DNA of 64,000 nucleotides from Pseudomonadota bacterium (GCA_021819245.1 JAKARI010000003.1:1-64000); one strand, 5' to 3'; positions 35,328 to 43,916 are shown, numbered from the stretch's first letter. Made by a program: numbers and translations. The notes: generated by a model from the sequence alone, not told the origin.

Positions 35328-36359
35328 ATGTTCATTCTGTTGATCGCGGCGACCACCGCCCTGCTCATCCTCCCGTTCGCGCCGACCGCCGGCCTGTTCC
35401 TGCGCAATCGCGAGGCCCTTGGACCGTCTCCGCTCTCCGAGGGGGCCTACGCGCCCAATCATTTTGCGCGTGCCCTAATTACCAAACTGCGCGCCCGTGC
35501 GGACTCTGTCGTACAGCCCGTAACCGTCATGCTCGAGTGTCGGCTCGACGGTGAGCCCTTGCTTGTCCTTCCGCCGTCCATGCGCCGCGCGCCGTCGGAC
35601 TGCACGGCAAAAATGAGCTATGCCCTGGCCGACCTGGTTTTGCCGCCGGCCATGGCGTGCGGCAAGGAGATAGCCACGGAGGGGTCCTTGGAGACAGGCG
35701 AGGGTGCCCAGTGTCGTGCCTTATATGCCGCCGACTCGCTGCATATCAACCGGAATTCGAGGATCGTTCGCTGGTGCCATGCGGATTCCGACTTGAAAGT
35801 GGATGCGGGTTGCTGGATACTGGGCCGGGCATCAGCCAATAAAATGATAAAGATCGACGCGCCTTGTACGTTTGTCTCGATGACGGCGCCGGTGATCTTG
35901 CTGGGGTATGCAAAACCACCGACAGGACATCCTGCGACAGAAGGCGGGGGGGCCGCTGAGGGCGCAGATCGGGTGGTGCGCGGGCCGGTGTCGTTGGCGG
36001 CGGGGACGGTGCTGCGCGGATCGGTCAAGGCCTACGGGCGGCTGTGCGTGGGCGCCCATAGCGTCATAGAAGGCGCGCTCGTGTGTGATGGCGATATCCT
36101 CATAGGGCCGGGTTGCCGGATCGGGGGTCCGATCGTGGCCGAGGGCGATGTCTATATTGCGGGGGGCTGCGAGGTGGGGTGGCCGGGCCATCCGGCGTCG
36201 GTTGTCGGCGAAGAGGTCGAGATCAGTGTGCCGGCCGCGGTCTGCGGGGCCATCCATGCGCGCCGTCGCGGGGTTATTGCAGAAACGCAGAATAATATTA
36301 TTGAATGCTCGGACAGCGGGAACGACCGGCCGCTGCCGACTCCATCCACGAGACATTAA
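35328..36359 (+). CDS. Membrane-anchored bactofilin-like (polymer-forming, beta-helix) protein
   Basis: The 343-residue protein starts with one hydrophobic segment (MFILLIAATTALLILPFAP). The central and C-terminal part carries short repeating turns such as LAAGTVLRGSVKAYGRLCVG, SVIEGALVCDGDILIGPGC and IGGPIVAEGDVYIAGG. These match the left-handed or bactofilin-type beta-helix in which each turn contributes a Gly/hydrophobic rung. Bactofilins polymerise into scaffolds. This one could organise the polysaccharide machinery. It starts nine bases after the synthase gene. The N-terminal third (35-200) is unrecognised. Confidence 0.65.
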   Translation: MFILLIAATTALLILPFAPTAGLFLRNREALGPSPLSEGAYAPNHFARALITKLRARADSVVQPVTVMLECRLDGEPLLVLPPSMRRAPSDCTAKMSYALADLVLPPAMACGKEIATEGSLETGEGAQCRALYAADSLHINRNSRIVRWCHADSDLKVDAGCWILGRASANKMIKIDAPCTFVSMTAPVILLGYAKPPTGHPATEGGGAAEGADRVVRGPVSLAAGTVLRGSVKAYGRLCVGAHSVIEGALVCDGDILIGPGCRIGGPIVAEGDVYIAGGCEVGWPGHPASVVGEEVEISVPAAVCGAIHARRRGVIAETQNNIIECSDSGNDRPLPTPSTRH

Positions 36360-36371
36360 AGGAGCATCACT

Positions 36372-37445
36372 GTGCGCGCCCGGGCCTATCGTTCGCTTGT
36401 CGTGGCACTGGCCATGAGCGCTGTCGCGACCTCCATGGCCTGGGCGGGGACGACGTCATCGCCGGGTCCGCTCGATATCCAGCACAAGCCCAAGGTCCAG
36501 GAGAGCGTGCAGGCGGTTTATCGCCAGCAAAACGCCCTGTTCAAGGCCGGACAGGTGATCCTGCAGCCCGGCATCAGCTATGCCTATTCCGACAGCAATG
36601 CCCTGACCCTGAATGGGTTTTTGGCCCTGGGGGCGATATTCCTCGGGCAGATCAATGTGAGTCAGGTGCAAAGCAATATCGAGACCCTGTCGCTTCAGAC
36701 GAGCTACGCCCCCACCGATAATCTCGAGCTGTCGCTGACCATCCCGTACCTCGCCCGGCAGAGCACCTATGTATCAGTCGGCGCCAATAGCTCAAGCCTG
36801 CAGGCAAGTCAGCAGAATGTCACCAACAAGGGTGAAATCGGGGATGTCAGTGCGGCCCTGTATTACCAGCTTCCGGGGAGCAGCGGGGGCGATGCCACCA
36901 TCTGGAATCTGACGGCCAAGGCGCCCACCGGGCGGGGGCCCTATGGCATCCCAGTCGTCACGCAGGCGGCGAACAACAACCTGAGCTATCCCCAGTCGCT
37001 GCCGACGGGCAATGGGGTGTGGTCGGTATCGACGGGCCTGTCATTCATAAAGCCCGCAAGTCCGGCCATTCTGTTCGGAAGCCTCAGTTATACTTACAAT
37101 ATTCCTCGGAGCTTCGGCAATATCTCGAGTACGACGACGCCGCAGCCGGGAGAGGTTGCAGGCGGAAATTCCGTGAGCTTCGGAGGGGGGACTGCCTTCG
37201 CGCTCAATCGCCGGGTGAGTCTTACGCTATCCATGGACGAGACATTCATTGCCGAGACGAGCATAAAGCCCGCGGGGGGCTCGTGGCAGGCGGTCGTCGG
37301 CAGCAGCGGCAATGCGGCGGTGTTGAATTTGGGCATGTCCTATGCCGAAAGCCGTCGGGTGACGGTCGTCACCAATGTCGCCGTGGGGTTGACGAAAGAC
37401 GCCCCGAATATCGATCTGAGCGTGACGGTGCCAACGATCTTCTAG
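36372..37445 (+). CDS. FapF-like outer-membrane secretion porin
   Basis: Translation from GTG at 36372 (357 residues) is supported by an AAAGGAG ribosome-binding site 8-14 bases upstream. A signal peptide ends near MAWA. Next comes a possible helical segment (KPKVQESVQAVYRQQNALFK), then a beta-barrel beginning LQPGISYAYSDSNALTLNG and GAIFLGQINVSQVQSNIETL, and ending in TVPTIF. In Pseudomonas FapF forms a trimeric barrel with a helical plug that exports amyloid subunits, and this layout matches. Here it lies after the polysaccharide genes instead of directly after FapE. Confidence 0.72.
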   Translation: MRARAYRSLVVALAMSAVATSMAWAGTTSSPGPLDIQHKPKVQESVQAVYRQQNALFKAGQVILQPGISYAYSDSNALTLNGFLALGAIFLGQINVSQVQSNIETLSLQTSYAPTDNLELSLTIPYLARQSTYVSVGANSSSLQASQQNVTNKGEIGDVSAALYYQLPGSSGGDATIWNLTAKAPTGRGPYGIPVVTQAANNNLSYPQSLPTGNGVWSVSTGLSFIKPASPAILFGSLSYTYNIPRSFGNISSTTTPQPGEVAGGNSVSFGGGTAFALNRRVSLTLSMDETFIAETSIKPAGGSWQAVVGSSGNAAVLNLGMSYAESRRVTVVTNVAVGLTKDAPNIDLSVTVPTIF

Positions 37446-37534
37446 TGTCATAGTCTGGGAGTAGGGTAGGGGTTATGGCAGCCGTTTTCGAGAGGCCGGT
37501 TGCCTTCACTGTATCGAGGGCCCCGCACCGCGAA

Positions 37535-37566
37535 GGGACGTTGTAAAAGTCCCGTCGGGGCCCCGA
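37535..37566 (+). other. Two adjacent stem structures upstream of the activator gene
   Basis: GGGAC (37535-37539) pairs with GTCCC (37549-37553) across a nine-base loop. A perfect 12-base palindrome TCGGGGCCCCGA follows at 37555-37566. These lie in the 205-base gap before the VpsR-type gene. They may act as a terminator-like stem for the upstream genes or as an operator; there is no T run. Confidence 0.4.
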
Positions 37567-37650
37567 TAAAGGGGTTGTTCGCCTGGCAAGTGGCGCTGTG
37601 TGGGCCGAACGGACTCCTGCCGCAGCTCGAATTGATGGAAAGGAGAGACG

Positions 37651-39099
37651 GTGTTGCAGGCCGGGGAAGGTCATAATAACGAGCATTTCGGATTTCTCGG
37701 CGGATCGGGGAGCGAACCCCGCTCGCTGCTGGTCTATTGTGCCGCCAAGTCGCTTCCGTTTCACGAGGCCGACATCACGAGTCACGGCTGGAGCCTGACC
37801 CGTGTCGGGACGTGGGCCGCGGCGCGCTCCTACATGGACCGCATGGGGGCGGGCGTCGGCCTCGCATGCCTGCAGGATACCACCGAGAAGGCGGTGTCGG
37901 ACGCCGAGGCCTTGCTGGGGTATGGCCATAGCCGTTTCCGGTGGGTTGCGATTCTCGATCTGGCATTTCTCAAGAGCGCTGTCGCCAATCACCTCATCAG
38001 TGAATGTTGTCTCGATTTTCATGTTGCGCCCGTGGACGTGCCGCGGCTCTTGCATGGCCTCGGCCATGCCCTGGGGATGGCGCACCTCAGCTGCAACCGG
38101 GCCGAGGCCCGCTCCGAAACCCGCGTCGAGAAGAATATCATTGGCGTAAGCCGGGCCATAAAGGCCACCGTCCAACGAATCGAAAAGATCAGCCAGTCCG
38201 ACGCGCCGGTCCTGATTCAGGGCGAGACGGGGACCGGCAAGGAGCTGTGCGCGCTGGCCGTTCACGCCCATTCGTCGCGTGGCTCGCGCCCGTTTGTGGC
38301 GGTCAACTGCGGGGCGCTGCCCGACAAACTGATTCAGTCGGAACTCTTTGGCCACGAGAAGGGCGCCTTTACCGGCGCCTATCAGCGCAAGATCGGACGC
38401 ATCGAGGCGGCCGAGGGCGGCACGTTGTTTTTGGATGAGATCGGTGACCTCTCGCTCGATCTTCAGGTCAACCTTCTGCGGATCCTGCAGGGCGGCACTT
38501 ATGAGCGCGTGGGGGGCACCGAGACCATGCGTGCCGATATCCGCGTTATCGCCGCCACGCATGTCGACCTGGAACGGGCGGTGGGGGAAAAGCGGTTCCG
38601 CGAGGACCTGTACTATCGCCTGAACGTGCTGAATCTGGATGTGCCGCCATTACGCAGCCGCGATGGCGATGTGGCGTTGCTGGCGCGCCACTGGTTCGAG
38701 GTGTTTGCCGCCGAGAAGAATCCGCGTGTACGCGGCTTTAGCCGCGATGCCTTCGCGGCATTGAACGGGCACCGCTGGCCGGGGAACGTGCGGGAGCTTA
38801 TAAACCGCGTCCGCCGCGCCATGGTGATGTGTGAGCGGCAGCTCATTGGCCCTGAGGACCTCGGTCTTGATTATGTCGAATACGCCCACGATGCCGGGGC
38901 CGAGGAGACGCTCGCGCAGGCCCGTGAGCGCGCGGAGCGCGAGGCGATCTGCGAGGCCATTGACAGGCATGCGGGCAATCTGTCGCGCGCGGCGCGGGCG
39001 CTCGGGGTATCGCGTGTCACGCTCTATCGTCTGCTCGAAAAATACCAGCTATCCCCCCGCTCGCCACAAAGCGAGGCGCCACCGGCACGCGCCTCTTAA
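37651..39099 (+). CDS. VpsR-type sigma-54-dependent transcriptional activator
   Basis: Translation from GTG at 37651 (482 residues) is supported by AAAGGAGAGACG just upstream. Residues 20-145 look like an atypical receiver resembling the VpsR N-terminal domain (LLVYCAAKSLPFHEADIT). The AAA+ domain has Walker A GETGTGKE (191-198), the sigma-54-contact motif GAFTGA (238-243), GGTLFLDEIGDL and RFREDLYYRLNVL. The C-terminal Fis-type helix-turn-helix is NLSRAARALGVSRVTLYRLL. In Vibrio, VpsR activates exopolysaccharide genes in a c-di-GMP-responsive way. Its position at the island end suggests it controls the island. Confidence 0.88.
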   Translation: MLQAGEGHNNEHFGFLGGSGSEPRSLLVYCAAKSLPFHEADITSHGWSLTRVGTWAAARSYMDRMGAGVGLACLQDTTEKAVSDAEALLGYGHSRFRWVAILDLAFLKSAVANHLISECCLDFHVAPVDVPRLLHGLGHALGMAHLSCNRAEARSETRVEKNIIGVSRAIKATVQRIEKISQSDAPVLIQGETGTGKELCALAVHAHSSRGSRPFVAVNCGALPDKLIQSELFGHEKGAFTGAYQRKIGRIEAAEGGTLFLDEIGDLSLDLQVNLLRILQGGTYERVGGTETMRADIRVIAATHVDLERAVGEKRFREDLYYRLNVLNLDVPPLRSRDGDVALLARHWFEVFAAEKNPRVRGFSRDAFAALNGHRWPGNVRELINRVRRAMVMCERQLIGPEDLGLDYVEYAHDAGAEETLAQARERAEREAICEAIDRHAGNLSRAARALGVSRVTLYRLLEKYQLSPRSPQSEAPPARAS

Positions 39100-39271
39100 G
39101 GGGCGATCCCCGGGGTGCGCCCGCCGACAGGGGCCGTGATCGGCCTGCGCCCGGCCAGCGCGCGTGATCACAAGGCCCGTTTACGAGTCCCGGAACCCGC
39201 GAAGACCCCGTGTGCCGCTCCTGTCCGCCGATGTGCGGCCTCCATGGCGGTCATTCGCGGCGTGCCCCGCA

Positions 39272-40084
39272 CTAAAAGCCGTACATAACATCCAACATCT
39301 TGCGATATGGCAAGTATGCGGCGTCGTGTACCCGCACGAGCATCTGGTCGCCGAACATCATGCGCAGCGGGCTTGTGGCGCGCTGCCCCGCGGGGCTTAA
39401 GAGCGCGGCTATGATCTTATGACGCAGGGTGAGCGGCATGCGGGCATTGAAGGAGAAGGCCTGATTCGGGATTCCGGGAATCTTTAAGGGCGCACGGAGC
39501 CTCCCGGGGAAAAGCTGACTCTGGTGCCTGTAGACCGATAGCGGCTCGAGGGCCGCCATGCAGTTTCCGCTGATGATGTTGTGCGCCGCCTGTGCGAGGC
39601 TATGGATGACCACGATGAAGGGCTGGCGCGCGGGATTGGTAAAGCGGCTATCGAGGGTCAATGTCGCAAGATTGGGCGGGGAAAAGGCGCACACGCTGCG
39701 CCCCACCAGGTCCCGGACCCGGGTCAATGGCCGCCCATCGGCCTTTTGTACCAAGACGAATTTGAGGTGGCCGCTTAGGGCGACGGCCACCTGATCGTGC
39801 CAATGGGCGATCCGCCACCCAATGAGGGCCGGGCCGTCGAAATAGATGTCGCCGGCGTTGCCATGGACCGCGGCCATATAGGTCAGCCAGTTGCTGATGT
39901 AGTGAAACCGAATCGGCGCGCCCGTGGCGCGCGTCAGAAATTGCGCGATCCCCCCGTAGACCGCCCGCTCCTGTGCCGGATTCTGGCGCGGCGGCGCGAG
40001 CAGGGTATAGCCGGCGGCGAACGCCCGCGCCCCGAAAAGAGAGCTGGCGAGAAGGAGTATGGTGAGGGCGCTATGGCGACGCAT
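39272..40084 (-). CDS. PhnD-like periplasmic substrate-binding protein
   Basis: The ATG at 40084, after AAAGGAG, gives 270 residues with a signal peptide (LASSLFGARAFA). The body resembles the PhnD/TauT-type ABC binding family: DIYFDGPALIGWR, LVQKADGRPLTRVRDLVGRSVCAFSPPN and ISGNCMAALEPLS. The family binds phosphonates, phosphite or other anions. No ABC permease or ATPase gene is adjacent, so the ligand and partner are unknown. It is convergent with the VpsR-type gene and divergent from the glycine-cleavage operon. Confidence 0.75.
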   Translation of the reverse strand: MRRHSALTILLLASSLFGARAFAAGYTLLAPPRQNPAQERAVYGGIAQFLTRATGAPIRFHYISNWLTYMAAVHGNAGDIYFDGPALIGWRIAHWHDQVAVALSGHLKFVLVQKADGRPLTRVRDLVGRSVCAFSPPNLATLTLDSRFTNPARQPFIVVIHSLAQAAHNIISGNCMAALEPLSVYRHQSQLFPGRLRAPLKIPGIPNQAFSFNARMPLTLRHKIIAALLSPAGQRATSPLRMMFGDQMLVRVHDAAYLPYRKMLDVMYGF

Positions 40085-40219
40085 GGAGTCTCCTTTAAAG
40101 AATTGTCGGGCGAGGTCGCCTGGGGCCACCGGTGCCCCCGGCCATTGCACGGCGCATGGGCAACTATTATCGTCAAGTAGCGCTTTAAAGCCTAGCGCCT
40201 GGGTTCAGACTTGCAAGGG

Positions 40220-40267
40220 GCGTCCGCGCCGACAGGCTTGGCGCGGACGCGGCCGGGCTGCTATAGT
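40220..40267 (+). promoter_or_regulatory. Promoter of the glycine-cleavage operon, with overlapping inverted repeat
   Basis: TTGGCG (40238-40243) and TATAGT (40262-40267) form a sigma-70-like promoter with 18-base spacing. The -35 box overlaps the right arm of a perfect 11-base inverted repeat: GCGTCCGCGCC (40220-40230) and GGCGCGGACGC (40240-40250), loop of nine bases. The repeat may be an operator or the terminator stem of something upstream. The promoter sits just before the riboswitch. Confidence 0.55.
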
Positions 40268-40275
40268 CGACGCGC

Positions 40276-40447
40276 GACAGACAGCTTGCGGGAGAGGCCC
40301 CGCCCCCATGGGGCCGGGCGCCGACGGCGCAACCACCCGGAAACGTACCGGCAAAAGGACCGCAAGGCTACTACCGTCGACTCTGGAGAGAGACTGCGCG
40401 ACAGTCCACCGAAGGGGCACAAGCTCTCAGGTCGTGGGACAGAGGGG
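40276..40447 (+). promoter_or_regulatory. Tandem glycine riboswitch (gcvT motif)
   Basis: Two glycine aptamers are visible. The first covers about 40284-40370, beginning CTTGCGGGAGAGGC, with GCGCCGACGGCG and CCGGCAAAAGGACCGCAAG. The second covers about 40381-40447, with CTCTGGAGAGAGAC, CACCGAAGGGGCA, GCTCTCAGG and closing CAGAGGGG. These match the conserved GGAGAG, CCGAAGGGGCAA-type and CTCAGGCAAAAGGACNG core elements. By established knowledge, such riboswitches switch on glycine-cleavage genes when glycine is high. It lies directly before gcvT. Confidence 0.88.
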
Positions 40448-40512
40448 TGATTGTCGATACGCTTGCTGCCGTAGGGCGCGAGCCCCTGTGCGTCGAACGC
40501 GAGATCTCTCTC

Positions 40513-41619
40513 ATGGGTCACCGTACCCCGCTGTATGAAGAACATGTCAAGGCCGGCGCCCGTATGGTGGACTTCGGGGGTTTTGACATGCCCCTCCACT
40601 ACGGGTCACAGATCGCCGAGCACCATGCCGTGCGCCGGCACGCTGGAATCTTCGATGTCTCGCACATGCGCGCCGTCGAGGTCCAAGGGGCGGATGCCCG
40701 GCCCTACCTCCGCTATCTGCTGGCCAATGACGTCGACAAGCTGGGCGTCCCCGGCAAGGCGCTCTACGGCTGCCTGCTCAATGAGGACGGCGGCGTCTTG
40801 GATGACCTCATCGTGTATTACCTGGCGCCCGACTGGTTTCGCCTGGTGGTCAACGCCGGGCCCGCGGAAGGCGATATCGCCTGGCTGCGCGCACACACCG
40901 GGCGCTTTGCGGTCGCCATCACGCCGCGCCCCGATCTTGCCATGGTGGCCGTGCAGGGACCACACGCCGAACAGGCCGCCGCTCAGGCCCTGGCGGGCGG
41001 CGAGTATGAGGCGCTCATGCGCCTTGCGCCCTTTCAGGGTGCGTTCGCCGGCGATACCTTCGTGGCGCGCACCGGCTACACCGGGGAGGCCGGATTCGAG
41101 GTGCTGATCGATGCCCGCGAGGTGGCCGCCCTGTGGCGAAGGTTTGTGGCCCAGGGGGTGGTGCCGGCCGGCCTCGGGGCGCGCGATACGCTGCGCCTCG
41201 AGGCCGGTATGAATCTTTATGGGCATGACATGGACGCCACCGTGTCGCCCCTGGAGTCGGGCCTCGCGTGGACGGTAAGCCTCGGGGACCGCGAGTTTAT
41301 CGGGCGCGCCGCGCTTGTGCGAGAGCGCGAGCGGGGTGTTGCGCGGAGGCTGACTGGGGTTGTGCTCCGCGGCCCCGGGGTCGTGCGCAGCGGCCAGGGC
41401 CTGCGCGGCGCGTGGGGCCCGGGCGTGGTGACAAGCGGCAGTTTTTCACCGACCCTGTCGCGTGGTATCGGGCTTGTCCGGGTGCCGGGTGCGGCCGCCG
41501 ACGGGGATGTCTGCGAGCTCGCTGGCCGGCCCGGCCAGGTGCTGGAGGCGCGCCTTGTGGCGCCGCCATTCGTGCGCCAGGGGCGCGCGCTGATCGATCT
41601 TGAGGGGGAGGGGAGATGA
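40513..41619 (+). CDS. gcvT: Glycine cleavage system aminomethyltransferase (T protein)
   Basis: The ATG at 40513 gives 368 residues beginning MGHRTPLYEEHVKAGARMV. The longer frame upstream reads into the riboswitch. Family motifs include VDFGGFDMPLHYGSQIAEH, FDVSHMRAVEVQG, ARTGYTGEAGFEVLI and LGARDTLRLEAGMNLYGHDM. It transfers the methylene group from the H protein aminomethyl-lipoate to tetrahydrofolate, releasing ammonia. It overlaps gcvH by four bases and is controlled by the glycine riboswitch. Confidence 0.94.
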   Translation: MGHRTPLYEEHVKAGARMVDFGGFDMPLHYGSQIAEHHAVRRHAGIFDVSHMRAVEVQGADARPYLRYLLANDVDKLGVPGKALYGCLLNEDGGVLDDLIVYYLAPDWFRLVVNAGPAEGDIAWLRAHTGRFAVAITPRPDLAMVAVQGPHAEQAAAQALAGGEYEALMRLAPFQGAFAGDTFVARTGYTGEAGFEVLIDAREVAALWRRFVAQGVVPAGLGARDTLRLEAGMNLYGHDMDATVSPLESGLAWTVSLGDREFIGRAALVRERERGVARRLTGVVLRGPGVVRSGQGLRGAWGPGVVTSGSFSPTLSRGIGLVRVPGAAADGDVCELAGRPGQVLEARLVAPPFVRQGRALIDLEGEGR

Positions 41620-42005
41620 GCAAGGTGCCAGGCGATTTGCGTTATACGAAGAGCCACGAGTGGGTGCGCGTGGAGGGCCAAGCGCTGGTAGTCGGTATTA
41701 CCGACCACGCGCAGGATCTCATGGGCGATATGGTGTTCATCGAGCTGCCCAGGCCCGGGACCCGGCTTGCCGCCGGTAAGGAGTGCGCCGTGGTCGAATC
41801 CGTCAAGGCCGCCTCCGACGTCTATGCGCCGGTGGCAGGCGAGGTGACAATGATCAACGAGGCGCTTGCCAATGCCCCCGAGACGCTCAACACGGACCCC
41901 TACGGGAATGGGTGGCTGTTCACGATGAAACCCGCTGATCCGGCGAGCCTCCAGGGGCTGCTCGATGCCCCCGCCTACGAGGCCCTGCTCGCCTCCGAAG
42001 CCTAA
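41616..42005 (+). CDS. gcvH: Glycine cleavage system H protein (lipoyl carrier)
   Basis: The 129-residue protein begins MSKVPGDLRYTKSHEWV and carries the lipoylation motif CAVVESVKAASDVYAP with Lys64. The C-terminal NTDPYGNGWLF segment is also typical. It shuttles the aminomethyl group between P, T and L proteins. It overlaps gcvT (ATGA) and precedes gcvPA by three bases. Confidence 0.95.
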   Translation: MSKVPGDLRYTKSHEWVRVEGQALVVGITDHAQDLMGDMVFIELPRPGTRLAAGKECAVVESVKAASDVYAPVAGEVTMINEALANAPETLNTDPYGNGWLFTMKPADPASLQGLLDAPAYEALLASEA

Positions 42006-42008
42006 ATC

Positions 42009-43409
42009 ATGCCCTTTATCCCCCATACCGCGGCCGAGACCGCCGCCATGCTTAAGGCCCTGGGCGCGCAATCCCTCGAGGATCTGTTCGATGAGATCCC
42101 GGGCCACCTGCGCTCGGGGCCCTTGACGGAAGTGCCCGAGGCCTTAAGCGAGCACGAGATCACCCGACTCATGCGCGCGCGCGCGGCGGCCGACGGCGAG
42201 TTTCTCACCTTCCTGGGCGCCGGGGCCTACGAGCACCACATCCCCGCGGCGGTCTGGGAGATCGCGGGCCGTGGCGAATTCTACACCGCCTACACGCCTT
42301 ATCAGGCCGAGGCCAGTCAGGGCACGCTGCAGCTGCTCTATGAGTTTCAGACCATGATAGCGGGGCTCACCGGTCTCGACGTGGCCAATGCCAGCCTATA
42401 CGACGGGGCCTCGGCCCTGGCCGAGGCCGTGCTCATGGCCGTGCGGCTGCACGGCCGGTCGCGGCGCGTGCTGATCCCGGAGACCGTGCACCCCCTGTAT
42501 CGCAAGGTCGTGGAGACCGTGGTCTCGCCCCAGTCGATCGTGCTCGATCTCGTGCCCATGGGCCCCGACGGGACCGTTCAAGCCGCGGACCTTGCATCGC
42601 GTCTCGAGGGCGCGGCTGCGCTCGTCATCCCCCAGCCGAATTTCCTCGGCTGTCTGGAGGATGGGCATGCCCTGGCCGCATCGGCGCGCGCCGCCGGGGC
42701 CCTGGCCATCGGGCTTGTCAATCCGGTGGCCTGCGCGCTCATCGTGCCGCCCGGTGAATGGGGGGCGGGCTGCGACATCGCAGTCGGCGAGGGTCAGCCG
42801 CTGGGCGCGCCCCTGTCTTCGGGCGGTCCCTATTTCGGATTCATGGCATGCCGACGCGAACATGTGCGTCAGATGCCGGGGCGCATCGTCGGGCGCACGG
42901 TCGATGCCGCCGGCCGCGAGGCCTATACGCTCACCCTGCAGGCGCGCGAACAGCACATACGCCGCTCCCGCGCGACCTCCAATATCTGCACCAATCAAGG
43001 CCTGCTGGTTACGGCCGCCACCATCCATATGGCGCTCCTCGGGCCCGAGGGCCTCAGGCGGGTCGCCGTGGCCGCGCACGCCAATACCGCTACGCTACGC
43101 GCGCGCCTCGAGGCCATACCCGGCGTGCGCGCGCTGTTCCCCCACACCCCGTTTTTCCATGAAGTGGCCGTGCGGTTGCCGATACCGGTCCCCGAGGCCC
43201 TGCGCGCGCTCGAGGCCCAGGGTATCCTGGGCGGTCTGGCGCTCGCGGAGTTTTACCCGGCACTGGCCGATGGCCTGCTTGTGTGTGCCACGGAAACCAA
43301 GACCGAGGCCGACATGGAGCGGTATGCCGAGCACCTTCGGCGTATCGTCACCAGGCGAAGGCTCGATCCCCCCTGTGCTTACAAGGATGACAACACGAGG
43401 AGTCCCTAG
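42009..43409 (+). CDS. gcvPA: Glycine dehydrogenase (decarboxylating) subunit 1
   Basis: The 466-residue protein starts [19 protein letters not shown] and has the GcvPA signatures [47 protein letters not shown] and [16 protein letters not shown]. It forms the P protein with GcvPB, decarboxylating glycine. In split P proteins the lysine that binds PLP is on subunit 2. The gene is separated from gcvPB by a thiol peroxidase gene, a departure from the usual direct adjacency. Confidence 0.94.
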   Translation: MPFIPHTAAETAAMLKALGAQSLEDLFDEIPGHLRSGPLTEVPEALSEHEITRLMRARAAADGEFLTFLGAGAYEHHIPAAVWEIAGRGEFYTAYTPYQAEASQGTLQLLYEFQTMIAGLTGLDVANASLYDGASALAEAVLMAVRLHGRSRRVLIPETVHPLYRKVVETVVSPQSIVLDLVPMGPDGTVQAADLASRLEGAAALVIPQPNFLGCLEDGHALAASARAAGALAIGLVNPVACALIVPPGEWGAGCDIAVGEGQPLGAPLSSGGPYFGFMACRREHVRQMPGRIVGRTVDAAGREAYTLTLQAREQHIRRSRATSNICTNQGLLVTAATIHMALLGPEGLRRVAVAAHANTATLRARLEAIPGVRALFPHTPFFHEVAVRLPIPVPEALRALEAQGILGGLALAEFYPALADGLLVCATETKTEADMERYAEHLRRIVTRRRLDPPCAYKDDNTRSP

Positions 43410-43411
43410 AC

Positions 43412-43909
43412 ATGGCCAACATCACTCTCAAAGGCGTGCCCTGCACGACCTCCGGCAATCTCCCCAAGGTCGGCGCCAAGGCCCCGGATTTCAAGCTCGT
43501 CAATGGTGCGCTCGCCGATGTCGGGCTCAAGGACTTCAAGGGTAAGAAGAAGATCATTAACATCGTTCCGAGCCTCGATACCCCGGTGTGCGCGATCAGC
43601 ACGCGGCGCTTTGATGAATACGCCGCAACCGACCGCAATACCGTCGTCTTGGTGGTGTCGTCCGACCTTCCCTTTGCCCAGGGACGCTTCTGCCAGGCGG
43701 AGGCCAAGCACGTGGTCCCCTTGTCCATGATGCGTGATCGCCATTTCGCCCGTGACTATGGGGTCCTGATACAGGACGGACCGCTTGCCGGCATCACTGC
43801 GCGCGCGGTGGTGGTGCTCGATGCCCAGGATAAGGTCGTTTATACGCAACTCGTCTCCGAGATCGGTCACGAGCCCGACTATGCGGCGGCGATCGCCGCC
43901 GCGCACTAG
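43412..43909 (+). CDS. tpx: Thiol peroxidase Tpx
   Basis: The 165-residue protein has the peroxidatic cysteine Cys60 in [11 protein letters not shown] and the resolving Cys94 in [10 protein letters not shown], the spacing of Tpx peroxiredoxins. It reduces lipid and organic peroxides with thioredoxin. It begins two bases after the gcvPA stop and ends seven bases before gcvPB, so it is transcribed inside the glycine-cleavage operon and should be under the glycine riboswitch too. Confidence 0.93.
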   Translation: MANITLKGVPCTTSGNLPKVGAKAPDFKLVNGALADVGLKDFKGKKKIINIVPSLDTPVCAISTRRFDEYAATDRNTVVLVVSSDLPFAQGRFCQAEAKHVVPLSMMRDRHFARDYGVLIQDGPLAGITARAVVVLDAQDKVVYTQLVSEIGHEPDYAAAIAAAH

Positions 43910-43916
43910 GCCTCCT

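Noticed and set aside
37446-37650. Possible c-di-GMP riboswitch before the VpsR-type gene
   Set aside because: None of the conserved GEMM elements can be found; only simple stems are present.
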